The notes below the pieces were generated by a model, which worked only from the letters and a program-made list of their open reading frames with translations, was not told the origin of the DNA and searched no databases. Shown in pieces: positions 1 through 8,849 of a stretch of DNA of 59,527 bases (position 1 is its first letter; every line of letters starts with the position of its first letter). The position numbers and the translations under genes are program-made. The DNA comes from Clostridia bacterium (lineage in GTDB: Bacteria > Bacillota > Clostridia > Christensenellales > CAG-138), in NCBI GenBank assembly GCA_017539215.1, contig JAFYHI010000072.1:1-59527 (forward strand), given 5' to 3'.

Positions 1-1
1 A

Positions 2-88
2 GCCTTCGGCTATCGAAACTTCGGCAATCTACGCCAGCGCATCATGTTGACCGTGAACGCGCCGAAGCCTACGCCCTGCAGGGCGTAG
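2..88 (+). CDS. Transposase, C-terminal 28 residues (ISL3-like, partial)
   Basis: Frame 2 reads AFGYRNFGNLRQRIMLTVNA and a few more residues, then a TAG stop at 86-88. The pattern (A/G-x-G-Y/F-R-N-F...R-x-R-I) resembles the conserved C-terminus of ISL3-family DDE transposases. The rest of the protein, including the catalytic residues, lies outside the window, so activity cannot be judged. The stop codon falls inside the right arm of the perfect 32-bp palindrome. The family assignment rests on this short tail alone and is tentative. Confidence 0.45.
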   Translation, partial: AFGYRNFGNLRQRIMLTVNAPKPTPCRA

Positions 89-94
89 GCTTCG
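63..94. repeat. Perfect 32-bp palindrome at the IS end
   Basis: Positions 63-78 (CGAAGCCTACGCCCTG) are exactly the reverse complement of 79-94, with no spacer. In RNA this would form a very stable hairpin on either strand. It overlaps the transposase stop codon and could act as a transcription barrier at the IS boundary, although no T-tract follows on either strand. Confidence 0.75.
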
Positions 95-156
95 TGGGAA
101 TCTCGTTCTACTGACTCAACCCCAACTATTGACATTGAGCCCGAAAAACAAAAAAC

Positions 157-798
157 TCATTCGTTCATTGCTTTTATCATGCTGCGTGCCGCTTCCTCGA
201 TGGAGGCAAAATCGCAGCGCTGTATAGCGTTTTTATTGAAGAGCGTACTGCTTACGCCGAATGCAGCCGCCCCTGCTTTGGCAAACCCGCCTATGTTCTT
301 TGCCGTGATCCCGGCCACCGCCGCAAGCGGTATGTGAGGCACGGGAGCGCGCACGGCCTTGAAATACTCCACGCCGAGAATGCCTGCGGGAAAGAGCTTG
401 ACAATATCCGCGCCCTGCTCATAAGCCGCGATTATCTCCGTCGGGGTCATTGCGCCGGGTATGGAGACCATAGAAAGGCGCTTGGTCTGAGCTATGACGT
501 CGGCATTGGTGTTTGGGGAGATTATAAACGCTGCGCCCGCATCGTGCGCCGTGCGAACATCCTCCGCGCTCAACACCGTTCCGGCGCCGACTGCCGCGTC
601 CTTCGGAAGTGCGGCGGCAAGGGAAGCTATAGCCTCCGCCGTCTGCGACGAGGGCTTGTCGTGCTCGAACGTGACCTCAAACGCGCGAACGCCGCCGCGG
701 TAAAGCGCAAGCGCGGCGCTGATAAGCGGCTCGCCGTAACTCCCGCGCGAGATTGCAATAAGCTTATTCTCCTTTATTATCTCCAAAGTATCCGTCAT
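157..798 (-). CDS. eda: KDPG/KHG aldolase family protein (2-dehydro-3-deoxy-phosphogluconate aldolase)
   Basis: A 213-residue class I aldolase (TIM barrel, cytoplasmic) of the Eda family. The family cleaves KDPG to pyruvate and glyceraldehyde-3-phosphate, and often 4-hydroxy-2-oxoglutarate as well. Visible landmarks are EVTF at 41-44 (acid/base Glu41), GAGTV at 71-75, and the Schiff-base lysine Lys134 in DIVKLFPAG. The Arg that follows EVTL in the E. coli enzyme is Glu45 here, so the preferred substrate could differ. The start overlaps the trmL stop (ATGA), so it is probably translationally coupled and is the last gene of the long minus-strand run. No Entner-Doudoroff dehydratase or kinase is nearby. 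Confidence 0.88.
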   Translation of the reverse strand: MTDTLEIIKENKLIAISRGSYGEPLISAALALYRGGVRAFEVTFEHDKPSSQTAEAIASLAAALPKDAAVGAGTVLSAEDVRTAHDAGAAFIISPNTNADVIAQTKRLSMVSIPGAMTPTEIIAAYEQGADIVKLFPAGILGVEYFKAVRAPVPHIPLAAVAGITAKNIGGFAKAGAAAFGVSSTLFNKNAIQRCDFASIEEAARSMIKAMNE

Positions 799-1256
799 AT
801 CATACCTCTGAAACCGTTTTGCCTGAACGCCTCATACACGACTATTGCGACCGAGTTTGAAAGGTTGAGCGACCTTTCGTTGGGGCGCATCGGTATGCGC
901 GCGGTCATGGACGAGTGTGTGGAGAGCAGCCTCTCCCCCAGCCCCGCGGTCTCCTTCCCGAAAACCAGAAAGTCGCCCTCGCGGAACTCTATTTCGGCGT
1001 AATGCCTTGGCGCATGGGTGGAGAACAGGAAGAAGCGTGAGCCGGGATGCTTCTGCTCCACCTCTTCAAAGGAGTCGTAATAATAGATGGAAAGGTCCTT
1101 CCAATAGTCGAGACCGGCACGCTTTAACTGCCTGTCGTCCACCGAAAAACCAAGCGGACGCACCAGATGCAGGCTGCATCCGGTGACGGCGCAGGTCCTT
1201 GAAATGTTGCCGGTGTTCTGAGGTATCTCAGGCTCCACCAAAACAATATTGAACAT
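795..1256 (-). CDS. trmL: tRNA (cytidine/uridine-34-2'-O)-methyltransferase
   Basis: A 153-residue SPOUT-fold (trefoil-knot) methyltransferase that uses SAM to methylate the wobble ribose of certain tRNA-Leu species in the cytoplasm. Seen motifs are EPEIPQNTGNI near the N-terminus (motif 1), FGKETAGLGERLL in the middle (motif 2), and IPMRPNERSLNLSNSVAIVV near the end (motif 3, the knot). Length is typical of TrmL/CspR (about 150-160). It begins 7 nt after the stop of the SleB-like gene and overlaps eda by 4 nt, so all three are probably co-transcribed. It could act on other tRNAs, since the family is not always specific for tRNA-Leu. Confidence 0.93.
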   Translation of the reverse strand: MFNIVLVEPEIPQNTGNISRTCAVTGCSLHLVRPLGFSVDDRQLKRAGLDYWKDLSIYYYDSFEEVEQKHPGSRFFLFSTHAPRHYAEIEFREGDFLVFGKETAGLGERLLSTHSSMTARIPMRPNERSLNLSNSVAIVVYEAFRQNGFRGMI

Positions 1257-1263
1257 AGCTGCC

Positions 1264-2304
1264 TCAATAATATTTGATCGCCCTGAAGAAGCAATCGTCG
1301 TCTATCGTACAGTAGTAGACCATATAGTCGTACCAGACATGTCCGAGGCTCTTCGCCCGGTAGAAAAGCACCTTTTGCGGCAGGGTCGGGCCATGCTCCT
1401 GCAGGACGTAGCGGGCGTTCTGAATGGACTTATCCGTGGGGGTTACCCCCGAAAGCGTAGCCTCGCTTACGAACTGGTTATGCTGATAGATGACCCCGCT
1501 TACCGTATTCGGGAAATGATGAGTTTCGTTCATCACCCGGTTGGCAACGATGCTGCCGACCGCCCGCTGGCCCTTGTTTGTGGCATAGCGCGCCTCATAG
1601 GTTATGAGCTTTGCCAGCAGTATTACGTCGCTGTCGCTGAACTGCCCGGGCCTGATATGGAAATACGGCAGGGGCGTGGCAGTGGGTTTTGCCGTGGGCT
1701 TCGCCGTAGGCTTTGCCGTGGGTTTCGCCGTGGGTTTCGCCGTGGGCTTCGCCGTAGGCTTCGGAGTCGGCTTGGGCGTGGGCTTAGGCGTGGGCTTCGG
1801 AGTCGGCTTGGGAGTCGGCTTGGGAGTAGGCGTCGGCGTTGGAGTGGGCGTGGGAGTTGCCGTGGGCGTTGGCGTGGGCGGCGCGCCAAGCTCAACGAAC
1901 CGCTGAGCGACGTAACCGTGCCTGTCGCCCGATATGACCTCGTACCACTCGCCGCCCTTGCCGATGATCGTGAGCGCATCGCCGTCATAAAGCTTGGCGA
2001 GGCTTTCTTCATCCGTGGTTGGGCCCTGCCTGAGGTTTACGCCGTTTGCCGCGACGTAGGCGGGCTTGTAGTTGATAAATACGAATTCTTCGGCCCGCGT
2101 GGGTTCCGCCGCCTCCGGCGTGTCGATCGGGAGGACCGTGTTTGAAGGCGGCGCGGCCGATAGCGCGCATAAAGCCGCGGGTATTTCCACCCCGCCGTAC
2201 CCGGGAACCTCCGCAAGAATTGCGGAGCCGCCTTTATCGGCACAGCCGCAGAGCGTACCCAACAGCATTATGCACAGCAGTATTGCTGCCGGCAGTCTTC
2301 TCAT
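1264..2304 (-). CDS. SleB-like cell-wall hydrolase lipoprotein with SH3 and Pro/Thr repeat linker
   Basis: A 346-residue exported protein. Residues 1-21 form a lipoprotein signal with Cys21 in LCGC, so it is likely anchored on the outer face of the membrane. Residues about 80-138 are a bacterial SH3-type domain ([17 protein letters not shown]). Residues about 142-212 are a Pro/Thr/Ala/Lys tandem-repeat linker, and the C-terminal ~130 residues are a hydrolase_2 (SleB/CwlJ) domain with TYEAR carrying the presumed catalytic Glu. SleB relatives cleave peptidoglycan or spore cortex. A Lys-rich repeat linker is unusual for a germination enzyme, so a vegetative wall role is equally possible. It lies 31 nt after hslU, in the position codY often occupies in Bacilli. 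Confidence 0.85.
   Translation of the reverse strand: MRRLPAAILLCIMLLGTLCGCADKGGSAILAEVPGYGGVEIPAALCALSAAPPSNTVLPIDTPEAAEPTRAEEFVFINYKPAYVAANGVNLRQGPTTDEESLAKLYDGDALTIIGKGGEWYEVISGDRHGYVAQRFVELGAPPTPTPTATPTPTPTPTPTPKPTPKPTPKPTPKPTPKPTPKPTAKPTAKPTAKPTAKPTAKPTAKPTATPLPYFHIRPGQFSDSDVILLAKLITYEARYATNKGQRAVGSIVANRVMNETHHFPNTVSGVIYQHNQFVSEATLSGVTPTDKSIQNARYVLQEHGPTLPQKVLFYRAKSLGHVWYDYMVYYCTIDDDCFFRAIKYY
1676..1881 (-). repeat. In-frame tandem repeat coding for a Pro/Thr/Lys/Ala linker
   Basis: About 200 bp of near-identical 6- and 12-bp units (GGCTTCGCCGTG-type on the plus strand). On the minus strand they encode three blocks: TPTP, then KPTP repeated, then KPTA repeated. The 12-bp unit is a multiple of three, so slippage would change linker length without breaking the frame. 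The repetition also leaves several other frames free of stops; these are artefacts, not genes. Confidence 0.9.
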
Positions 2305-2335
2305 AGATCGGATATCCCCCCTTTTGCTATTCGGT

Positions 2336-3727
2336 CTATACTATGTATTTGGCAAGATCCTCAGTCGTTTTCGCGGTATTAAGATGCGAATCGACATAAG
2401 CTTTGTCAATGACGACGTCCGTCATGGGATGCTCGCCCGTTGCGTTGAAGGAGATGTCGTCAAGCAGGTTCTCGATAATGGTGTGCAGACGCCTTGCGCC
2501 GATGTTTTCGCTGGTCTCGTTGGCGGCGAATGCGGCCTCGGCAATGGCACGCTTGGCGCCTGCGTCAAAGCTGAGCCTGATGTTATCGGTCTCAAGCAGG
2601 GCCTCATACTGCTTTGTCACGGCGTTTTCGGGCTGAGTGAGGATATTCTCGTAATCCTCGACCGTGAGCGCGTTGAGCTTTACCCTGATGGGGAACCTGC
2701 CCTGCAGCTCCGGTATCAGGTCGGACACCTTGGCAACGTGGAACGCGCCCGCCGCGATAAAAAGCATATAATCCGTTTTAACCGGACCGTACTTGGTATT
2801 GACGGTGCTGCCCTCGACTATGGGGAGTATGTCCCTCTGCACTCCCTCGCGTGAGACGTCGGCGCCTATAACGCTGCCGGATGCGGCTATCTTGTCGATC
2901 TCGTCAATGAATATGATGCCGTCCTGCTCTGCCCGCTCTATCGCGCGGTCTGTGACCTCGTCCATGTCGATGAGCTTGTCGGACTCCTCGGCAACGATTA
3001 TGCGCCGGGCCTCGGACACGGGCACCTTGCGCTGCTTTTTCTTTTTGGGAAGCAGGCCGCCGAACATCTCATTAAGGTTCACGTCTATGCCCATCGCAAG
3101 CATTGCGTCGCTGCCGGAGCCGGACTCCGTGACCTCCACGGTGACGATCCTGTCCTCGAGTTTTCCCGCGCGCAGGTCTTCAAGCAGAGCGGCGCGCTTT
3201 TGACGGCGTGAAAGCTTTTCCTCCTCGGAGACCTGAGGCTCCTGTGGTTTCTCCTCACCGGACACGAGCATCTTAAGCCCGAAAAACTCCGCCGCGGTCG
3301 GCCTTTTATGCGGCTCTCCCTCGCCCGTCAGCAGGTCGACGAGCCTCTTTTCGGCGGCGGCCTCGGCCATCATTCGCACCTTCTCGTACGCCTCCTGTTT
3401 GCAAAGGCGTATGGACGCCTCCACAAGGTCGCGCACCATGGTCTCAACGTCCCGCCCGACGTAGCCGACCTCGGTGAACTTGGTGGCCTCGACCTTAACA
3501 AAGGGCGCCTCAACGAGCTTTGCAAGCCTTCTTGCTATCTCGGTCTTGCCCACGCCGGTCGGGCCCATCATTATAATGTTTTTGGGCGTTATCTCGTCGC
3601 GCATCTCCCGCGGGAGGCGGCTCCTGCGATACCTGTTGCGAAGCGCTATCGCAACGGAACGCTTTGCCTCGTTCTGACCGATTATGTAGCGGTCGAGCTG
3701 TTCTACTATCTGTTTTGGAGTAAGCAC
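2336..3727 (-). CDS. hslU: HslU/ClpY AAA+ unfoldase of the HslUV protease
   Basis: A 463-residue AAA+ ATPase that forms hexamers, unfolds substrates and feeds them to HslV in the cytoplasm. Walker A is GPTGVGKT (residues 55-62) and Walker B is [11 protein letters not shown]. Between them lies the family's inserted I-domain, here Lys/Glu-rich with KKKKQRK. The C-terminal tail EDLAKYIV is the part that docks into HslV. I chose the second of two nearby GTG codons (3727), because GGAGG sits 7 nt upstream of it and only 1 nt from the first; the protein then starts LTPKQIV as in the family. It starts 2 nt after the hslV stop; the first GTG would overlap that stop. Confidence 0.97.
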   Translation of the reverse strand: MLTPKQIVEQLDRYIIGQNEAKRSVAIALRNRYRRSRLPREMRDEITPKNIIMMGPTGVGKTEIARRLAKLVEAPFVKVEATKFTEVGYVGRDVETMVRDLVEASIRLCKQEAYEKVRMMAEAAAEKRLVDLLTGEGEPHKRPTAAEFFGLKMLVSGEEKPQEPQVSEEEKLSRRQKRAALLEDLRAGKLEDRIVTVEVTESGSGSDAMLAMGIDVNLNEMFGGLLPKKKKQRKVPVSEARRIIVAEESDKLIDMDEVTDRAIERAEQDGIIFIDEIDKIAASGSVIGADVSREGVQRDILPIVEGSTVNTKYGPVKTDYMLFIAAGAFHVAKVSDLIPELQGRFPIRVKLNALTVEDYENILTQPENAVTKQYEALLETDNIRLSFDAGAKRAIAEAAFAANETSENIGARRLHTIIENLLDDISFNATGEHPMTDVVIDKAYVDSHLNTAKTTEDLAKYIV

Positions 3728-3729
3728 GG

Positions 3730-4266
3730 TCACACCTCCTCTACGGTTATGTTGGAGTTGGTATAGACGCAGATCTCGGATGCGATCTCAAGCGCCTTCC
3801 TTGCGACTTCGGCCGCGGGCAGTTCGGTATTCTGCCTGAGCGCACGGGCGGCGGCAAGAGCGTACATACCGCCGGAACCGATGGCGGCTATGCCGTCGTC
3901 GGGAAGTATCACCTCGCCCGTGCCGGAAACGATAAGAAGCTCATCCCTGTCGGCGCAGATGAGCAGCGCCTGAAGCTGGCGCATTACCTTGTCGCTGCGC
4001 CAATCCTGTGCCAGAGCAACTGCGGCACGGGTAAGCCCGCCGCCAAACTGCTCGAGCTTGGTCTCGAACCTGTCGCAAAGGGTGAACGCGTCGGCAACGG
4101 AGCCGGCAAAGCCCACTACGACGCTGCCGTTATAAATGCGGCGCACCTTTTTTGCGGAGTGTTTCATTATTGTGGTCTCGCCCAGAGTGACCTGGCCGTC
4201 GCCCGCAATGGCGCAGCCGGTATCGGACTTGACAGCAACGATAGTCGTACCCTTAAATTCTTCCAT
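3730..4266 (-). CDS. hslV: HslV/ClpQ peptidase subunit of the HslUV protease
   Basis: A 178-residue Ntn-hydrolase (proteasome beta-like) that assembles as two hexameric rings and degrades proteins delivered by HslU. The sequence begins [12 protein letters not shown]. By family knowledge the propeptide is removed so that the first Thr of TTI becomes the nucleophile, which would be Thr7 here. GDGQVTLG and [12 protein letters not shown] are conserved family segments. The start lies 4 nt after trmFO, with AAGGAG inside the trmFO end as ribosome-binding site. In Bacilli the order is trmFO-xerC-hslV-hslU-codY; here xerC is missing. Confidence 0.96.
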   Translation of the reverse strand: MEEFKGTTIVAVKSDTGCAIAGDGQVTLGETTIMKHSAKKVRRIYNGSVVVGFAGSVADAFTLCDRFETKLEQFGGGLTRAAVALAQDWRSDKVMRQLQALLICADRDELLIVSGTGEVILPDDGIAAIGSGGMYALAAARALRQNTELPAAEVARKALEIASEICVYTNSNITVEEV

Positions 4267-4270
4267 TATA

Positions 4271-5578
4271 TTAGTATTTCTCCTTTTCCAACATGGCGGC
4301 GATCGAACAAAGCGCCCTTTCGGCCATGGCCGCGCCGCGCTGACGCTTGCCCCGTGGGGGCTTTTGAAGAGGCTCCATTATGCCGAACGTCACGTTCATG
4401 GGCTGAAAATCGGAGCCGTTATAGCATGAAACGTAGTGCCCGAGCGAGCCTATCGCAGTCTCCTTCCCGAAGGGGACGGGCTCGCGCCCTTTGATCCTTG
4501 CGGCGGCGGATACGCCCGCGGTGAAGCCGGAGGCGGCGCTTTCGACGTAGCCCTCCACGCCCGTAAGCTGACCGGCAAAGAACGTGCCGGGACGTTCCTT
4601 AAGCTCAAAACAGCGGGTGAGCTTGCCCGGGGAATCCATATAGGAATTGCGGTGCATTACGCCGTATCGAATGAACTCCGCGTTTTCAAGCCCGGGGATA
4701 AGCCCGAACACGCGCCTTTGCTCCGGGAAGGTCAGGTTTGTTTGGAACCCGACCATGTTATAAAGCATGCCTCGGCTGTCGTCGCGCCTGAGCTGCACCA
4801 CGGCAAAGGGCTGTTTGCCCGTGCGCGGGTCTACAAGGCCGACCGGCTTCATAGGCCCGAAGGCGAGCGTCCTTTCGCCGCGCTTTGCCATGACCTCGAC
4901 CGGCATACAGCCTTCGAACACCTTGGGCGTCTCGAACTCGTGAAGCGGCACGGTCTGCGCCGCGACAAGCTCACGAACGAAGCGGAAGTACTCCTCTGCA
5001 TTCATTGGACAGTTGAGGTAATCGGAGCCGCGGTCATAGCGCGAGCTTTCGAAAACCTTTGACATATCCAGCGACTCGCGCGTGACGATGGGCGCGGCCG
5101 CGTCATGAAAATGCAGCGCGGCGCCCGTTATGCGCTCGATATCCCGAAGGAGGCTGCCGTCTGTAAGCGGGCCGGTCGCCACGATGCAGGGTGCGTCCGG
5201 TACGGATACGGCCTCGTCCTCGACTACGTTTATGAGCGGGTTCGAGCGGATCTTAAGGCTTACAAGCTCCGAAAAGCCCTGCCTGTCCACAGCGAGCGCG
5301 CCGCCCGCGGGAACGCGGGTCTCATCCGCGCAGAGCATTATGAGCGAGCCCAAACGCCTCAGCTCCTCCTTCAGGAGGCCGACCGCATTTTCAACGCTGT
5401 CGGAGCGGAGCGAATTGGAGCAAACGAGCTCGGCAAAAGTACTGAGCTTATGCGCGGGCGTAAACTTTTTGGGCTTCATCTCGTGAAGCTCGACCTTCAC
5501 TCCGCGCTTTGCCGCCTGCCACGCGGCCTCGCATCCGGCAAGGCCGGCCCCTATTATGATGAGGGGACGCGTTTCCAT
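4271..5578 (-). CDS. trmFO: Folate-dependent tRNA uracil-54 methyltransferase (FADH2-oxidising)
   Basis: A 435-residue flavoprotein that makes ribothymidine-54 in the T-loop of tRNA, using methylenetetrahydrofolate as carbon donor and FADH2 as reductant. It starts [19 protein letters not shown], a classic FAD Rossmann motif (GAGLAG at 10-15). Family motifs [11 protein letters not shown] and [17 protein letters not shown] follow, the latter with a conserved Cys. The chosen ATG overlaps the topA stop by one base (TGATG), so translation is coupled; a longer reading frame upstream lies inside topA and is unlikely to be used. The topA-trmFO-hslVU order is conserved in Firmicutes. Confidence 0.96.
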   Translation of the reverse strand: METRPLIIIGAGLAGCEAAWQAAKRGVKVELHEMKPKKFTPAHKLSTFAELVCSNSLRSDSVENAVGLLKEELRRLGSLIMLCADETRVPAGGALAVDRQGFSELVSLKIRSNPLINVVEDEAVSVPDAPCIVATGPLTDGSLLRDIERITGAALHFHDAAAPIVTRESLDMSKVFESSRYDRGSDYLNCPMNAEEYFRFVRELVAAQTVPLHEFETPKVFEGCMPVEVMAKRGERTLAFGPMKPVGLVDPRTGKQPFAVVQLRRDDSRGMLYNMVGFQTNLTFPEQRRVFGLIPGLENAEFIRYGVMHRNSYMDSPGKLTRCFELKERPGTFFAGQLTGVEGYVESAASGFTAGVSAAARIKGREPVPFGKETAIGSLGHYVSCYNGSDFQPMNVTFGIMEPLQKPPRGKRQRGAAMAERALCSIAAMLEKEKY

Positions 5579-7680
5579 CAGCTTTCCTCTTCGGGCTTCT
5601 GCTTGGCAGAGCGCATTACATACCCGCATCCCTCAACGTCGGAGCACTGCTTATAACTGCCGTTCTTGCCCAGCTTCTGCACCATGTATTTGCCGCATTT
5701 GGGACAGTTGTCGCCCGTGGGCTTAAGCCACGAAACGAAATCGCATTCCGGATGCTTTTCGCACCCGTAGAAGGCGCGCCCCTTCTTGGTGTGCAGCTTT
5801 ATCAGATCGGCGCCGCACTTGGGACATTTTACACCTATCTTTTCGACGACGCGCTTTGTATTGCGGCATTTGGGGTAATTGGGGCAGGCAAGGAAGCGCC
5901 CGAACCTGCCGACCTTATAGACCATCATTGCGCCGCATTTGTCGCACACGACATCTGAAACCTCGTCGGGTATCGTGACATGCTCAACGTTTTTGAACGC
6001 CTCTTCCACCGAATGTTCAAACGGCGCGTAGAAATCGCCGATAACGGAGCGCCATTCCTTGCGGCCCGCCTCGACCTCGTCGAGCTTTTCCTCCATGCCG
6101 GCGGTGAACGCGACGTCGACTATGTCGCTGAAATTCTCTTTCATAAGCCCCGTCACGACAAAGCCAAGTTCGGTGGGAATGAGCTGTTTTTTCTCGCGGC
6201 TGACGTATCCGCGGTCGATAATAGTGGAAATGGTGGGCGAATACGTGCTGGGGCGGCCGATGCCCTTTTCCTCAAGCGTTTTTACAAGCGAAGCCTCGGT
6301 GTACCTTGCGGGCGGCTGTGTAAAATGCTTGGCGGGGACTATCTTTTCGGCCCTGAGCTCTGCTCCCTCGGCAAGCGGCGGCAGTGTGCCCTCCTTCTCC
6401 TGCGCGTCGTCGGTGGACTCGGTATAAAGCTTTGCATAGCCGTCGAACACGGTGCGGATGCCCGACGCCCTGTAAGTGCACTCGCCCGCCGCAAAGGAAA
6501 GCTGAGTGGACTCATAAACCGCGCTCGTCATCTGGCTTGCAAGGAACCTTTCGTAAATAAGCTTATAAAGCCTGTAAAGCCCGGAGCGAAGCTGGTCTTT
6601 GAGGGCCGCCGGCTCCATGAGCAGGTTTGTCGGACGGATGGCCTCATGCGCATCCTGCGCGTTGCTGCGGCCCTTATAGGTGTTGGGGCGCACGGGAACG
6701 TACTTTTCACCGAAGCGTTCTTTTATATAGTCGAGCGCCATGCCCTGCGCCTCGGCAGAGACCCTGACGGAATCCGTACGGATATAGGTGATGAGACCGA
6801 CGCTGTTTTTGCCCACCTCTACGCCCTCGTAAAGCTGCTGGGCAAGGCTCATCGTCATTTTGGGAGTGAGTCCAAGCTTGCGCGACGCCTCCTGCAGCAT
6901 CGAGCTTGTGGTGAACGGCGCGGGAGCGTGACGCACCTTTTCGGCCTTTTTGACGTCCGTAAGTACGAACGGCCTGCCGGAGCTGAGTTCAAGCACCCTG
7001 TTTGCCTCCTCCTCGCTGCCTACATCGGTCTTTTTGTCGTTAAAGCCGAAGAAGCGCGCCTCGATGGGCTTGCGCGCGCCGGGCGCGGAAAGGGTCGCGG
7101 TGACGGTCCAGTATTCGGTGGGGATAAAGTCCATTATCTCCTGCTCACGGTCGCAGATTATGCGGGTGGCAACGGACTGCACGCGGCCCGCAGAAAGGCC
7201 CTTGCGCACCTTGGCCCAGAGCAGAGGGCTTATCTTATAGCCGACGAGCCTGTCGAGCACGCGGCGCGCCTGCTGAGCGTCTACAAGGTTTTCGTCAATG
7301 GGACGGGCCTTTTTTATGGACGCCTGCAAAACGGACTTTGTTATTTCGTTAAACACGACGCGGCAGTTGGCGGAAGGGTCCATGTGCAGCGCGTGCGCAA
7401 GGTGCCAGCTTATCGCCTCACCCTCGCGGTCCGGGTCGGTTGCAAGGAGGACCTTGCCCGCAAGCTTGGCCTCCTTCTTTATCTTTTCAAGCACCTCTCC
7501 CCTGCCGCGCAGGGTAATGTACTTGGGCTCAAAGCCGTTTTCTATATCCACGCCGAGCTGGCTTTTGGGCAGGTCCCGAACGTGACCGTTCGACGCGATG
7601 ACCTTATACTTGGAGCCCAAATACTTCGCAATGGTCTTGGCCTTTGCGGGTGACTCAACGATAACGAGTGTCTCTGACAT
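5578..7680 (-). CDS. topA: DNA topoisomerase I (type IA)
   Basis: A 700-residue enzyme that relaxes negative supercoils by single-strand passage. An N-terminal Toprim domain has LVIVESPAKAKTIAKYLG and DPDREGE (82-88). The catalytic Tyr is residue 299 in LITYIRTDS. The C-terminus holds three four-Cys zinc ribbons (CDKCGAMM..., CPKCGADL..., CPKCGKYM...), which bind single-stranded DNA. I start it at ATG 7680, with a GGAAG-type ribosome-binding site just upstream; the frame is open for 53 further codons upstream but with no family similarity. It lies 53 nt after dprA. Confidence 0.97.
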   Translation of the reverse strand: MSETLVIVESPAKAKTIAKYLGSKYKVIASNGHVRDLPKSQLGVDIENGFEPKYITLRGRGEVLEKIKKEAKLAGKVLLATDPDREGEAISWHLAHALHMDPSANCRVVFNEITKSVLQASIKKARPIDENLVDAQQARRVLDRLVGYKISPLLWAKVRKGLSAGRVQSVATRIICDREQEIMDFIPTEYWTVTATLSAPGARKPIEARFFGFNDKKTDVGSEEEANRVLELSSGRPFVLTDVKKAEKVRHAPAPFTTSSMLQEASRKLGLTPKMTMSLAQQLYEGVEVGKNSVGLITYIRTDSVRVSAEAQGMALDYIKERFGEKYVPVRPNTYKGRSNAQDAHEAIRPTNLLMEPAALKDQLRSGLYRLYKLIYERFLASQMTSAVYESTQLSFAAGECTYRASGIRTVFDGYAKLYTESTDDAQEKEGTLPPLAEGAELRAEKIVPAKHFTQPPARYTEASLVKTLEEKGIGRPSTYSPTISTIIDRGYVSREKKQLIPTELGFVVTGLMKENFSDIVDVAFTAGMEEKLDEVEAGRKEWRSVIGDFYAPFEHSVEEAFKNVEHVTIPDEVSDVVCDKCGAMMVYKVGRFGRFLACPNYPKCRNTKRVVEKIGVKCPKCGADLIKLHTKKGRAFYGCEKHPECDFVSWLKPTGDNCPKCGKYMVQKLGKNGSYKQCSDVEGCGYVMRSAKQKPEEES

Positions 7681-7733
7681 TATTTGCTTCCTTTCAAGCG
7701 TACTTTTACCGCCCGAAAACGGGCGGCCGGGCG

Positions 7734-8846
7734 TTACAGCGAGTATTCGCCCTTTGGCAATTGCCTTATTATTCCCGATAATTCCATTTCTGTCAAGTAC
7801 ATATTTACGTCCGACGCGGAAAAACCGGACTGTTCGCATAACGTATCGGCCGTTTTTTCACCAAGCAGCAGCAGCTCATAAAGCTTCCTTTGCGGGGCGC
7901 TCAGCTTTGAGGTGTCGGCGCGGCGCACGGGCGGCGGCGAATCGACGGTGAAAAGGCCGTATTCATAAAGTATATCGTCAACACCGAAAACGGGCTTTGC
8001 CGCGCCCGATTTGATAAGGCCGTTCGTGCCGACGCTCATAAGGTCGGTGAGCCTGCCGGGAACGGCGAAAACGTCCCTGCCCTGCTCATGCGCAAAATCG
8101 ACCGTTATGCGGGTGCCGCTGGTGGCCCCCGCTTCGCAGACGAGCACTCCCTTGGACATACCGCTTATTATGCGGTTGCGCTGCGGGAACGTGCTCTTGC
8201 CGGGACGCGTACCGGGTTTTAGCTCCGACACGACGGAGCCGCGCTCGGCTATCGCCTCGTAAAGCGCCGAAGACGAGGCGGGATAGGCAATATCCACACC
8301 AGAGCCCAATACGGCGACAGTCGGATACGCGGCGCTTTTTGCGGTGAGCGCTCCGTTTGCGGCAGCGGAATCGCACCCGGCGGCAAGCCCCGACACCACG
8401 CATGCGCCGTGAGAGGCAAGCTCATGCCCGAAATACGCCGCCATCTGCCGCCCGTAATCGGAGCATTTGCGTGCGCCTATGACCGCGACGGGCAGGGGTA
8501 TCTGCTGCAGCGGTCTGCCCTTGACGAAGAGCAGGAGCGGCGGATCGTAGATCTCACGCAGGAGGCGGGGATAGCCCTCGCTGTCGCGCGTGACGCAGGC
8601 GACGCCCATCTTATCGTATGCCGAGATGAGCGAATCTATATAGCTTTGCGAAGCCTTGGCGATAAGGTCCGCACGCTGTTTGGGTTTAAGCTCGTCCGGA
8701 AAGCCGACCGGCCCGCGCTTTAACGCCGCATCAAACAGCGGCAAAAGCCCGTCGTTGCGGAAAATGAGCTTTTCCGCCGCGGTGACCGCTGCGCCGAGCG
8801 AGTCTGAAAGCCACAGCCACGCCCTTTCCTTTTGATCAAGCTCCAT
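7734..8846 (-). CDS. dprA: DNA-processing protein DprA (Smf)
   Basis: A 370-residue protein that binds incoming single-stranded DNA during transformation and loads RecA on it. The central Rossmann-like domain shows GARKCSDYGRQMA, VVSGLAAGCDSAAA, LGSGVDIAYPAS, FPQRNRIISGMS and ATSGTRITVDFA, all hallmark DprA segments. The N-terminus is a SAM/HhH-like extension. The C-terminal ~60 residues form a winged-helix domain (DTLCEQSGFSASDVNMYLTEMELSG). It starts 3 nt after comM with GAGGT as ribosome-binding site. Together with comM it suggests DNA uptake capacity, but no comE/comG genes are in the window. Confidence 0.95.
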   Translation of the reverse strand: MELDQKERAWLWLSDSLGAAVTAAEKLIFRNDGLLPLFDAALKRGPVGFPDELKPKQRADLIAKASQSYIDSLISAYDKMGVACVTRDSEGYPRLLREIYDPPLLLFVKGRPLQQIPLPVAVIGARKCSDYGRQMAAYFGHELASHGACVVSGLAAGCDSAAANGALTAKSAAYPTVAVLGSGVDIAYPASSSALYEAIAERGSVVSELKPGTRPGKSTFPQRNRIISGMSKGVLVCEAGATSGTRITVDFAHEQGRDVFAVPGRLTDLMSVGTNGLIKSGAAKPVFGVDDILYEYGLFTVDSPPPVRRADTSKLSAPQRKLYELLLLGEKTADTLCEQSGFSASDVNMYLTEMELSGIIRQLPKGEYSL

Positions 8847-8849
8847 AAG

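Larger units (their letters stand above)
1..142 (+). mobile_element. Right end of an ISL3-like insertion sequence (partial)
   Basis: The first 142 bases look like the tail of an insertion sequence that continues beyond the left edge. They hold the last codons of a transposase-like frame (2-88), a long palindrome (63-94), and a terminal stretch at about 114-142. Read on the minus strand, that stretch starts GGCTCAATGTCAATAGTTGG, which resembles an IS terminal inverted repeat. The exact outer boundary (about 142) is inferred from that repeat, because the left end and the target duplication are not visible. The element lies only about 15 bp past the stop codon of eda, so it inserted just behind the operon without breaking a gene. 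Confidence 0.5.

Noticed and set aside
1676..1881. Possible CRISPR array or minisatellite RNA
   Set aside because: Units are 6-12 bp with no unique spacers, and they encode an in-frame Pro/Thr linker in a lipoprotein.
5980..7653. A 557-codon open frame on the plus strand opposite topA
   Set aside because: It mirrors topA codon by codon, has no start signal or family similarity, and is a by-product of GC-rich codon usage. topA itself is unambiguous.
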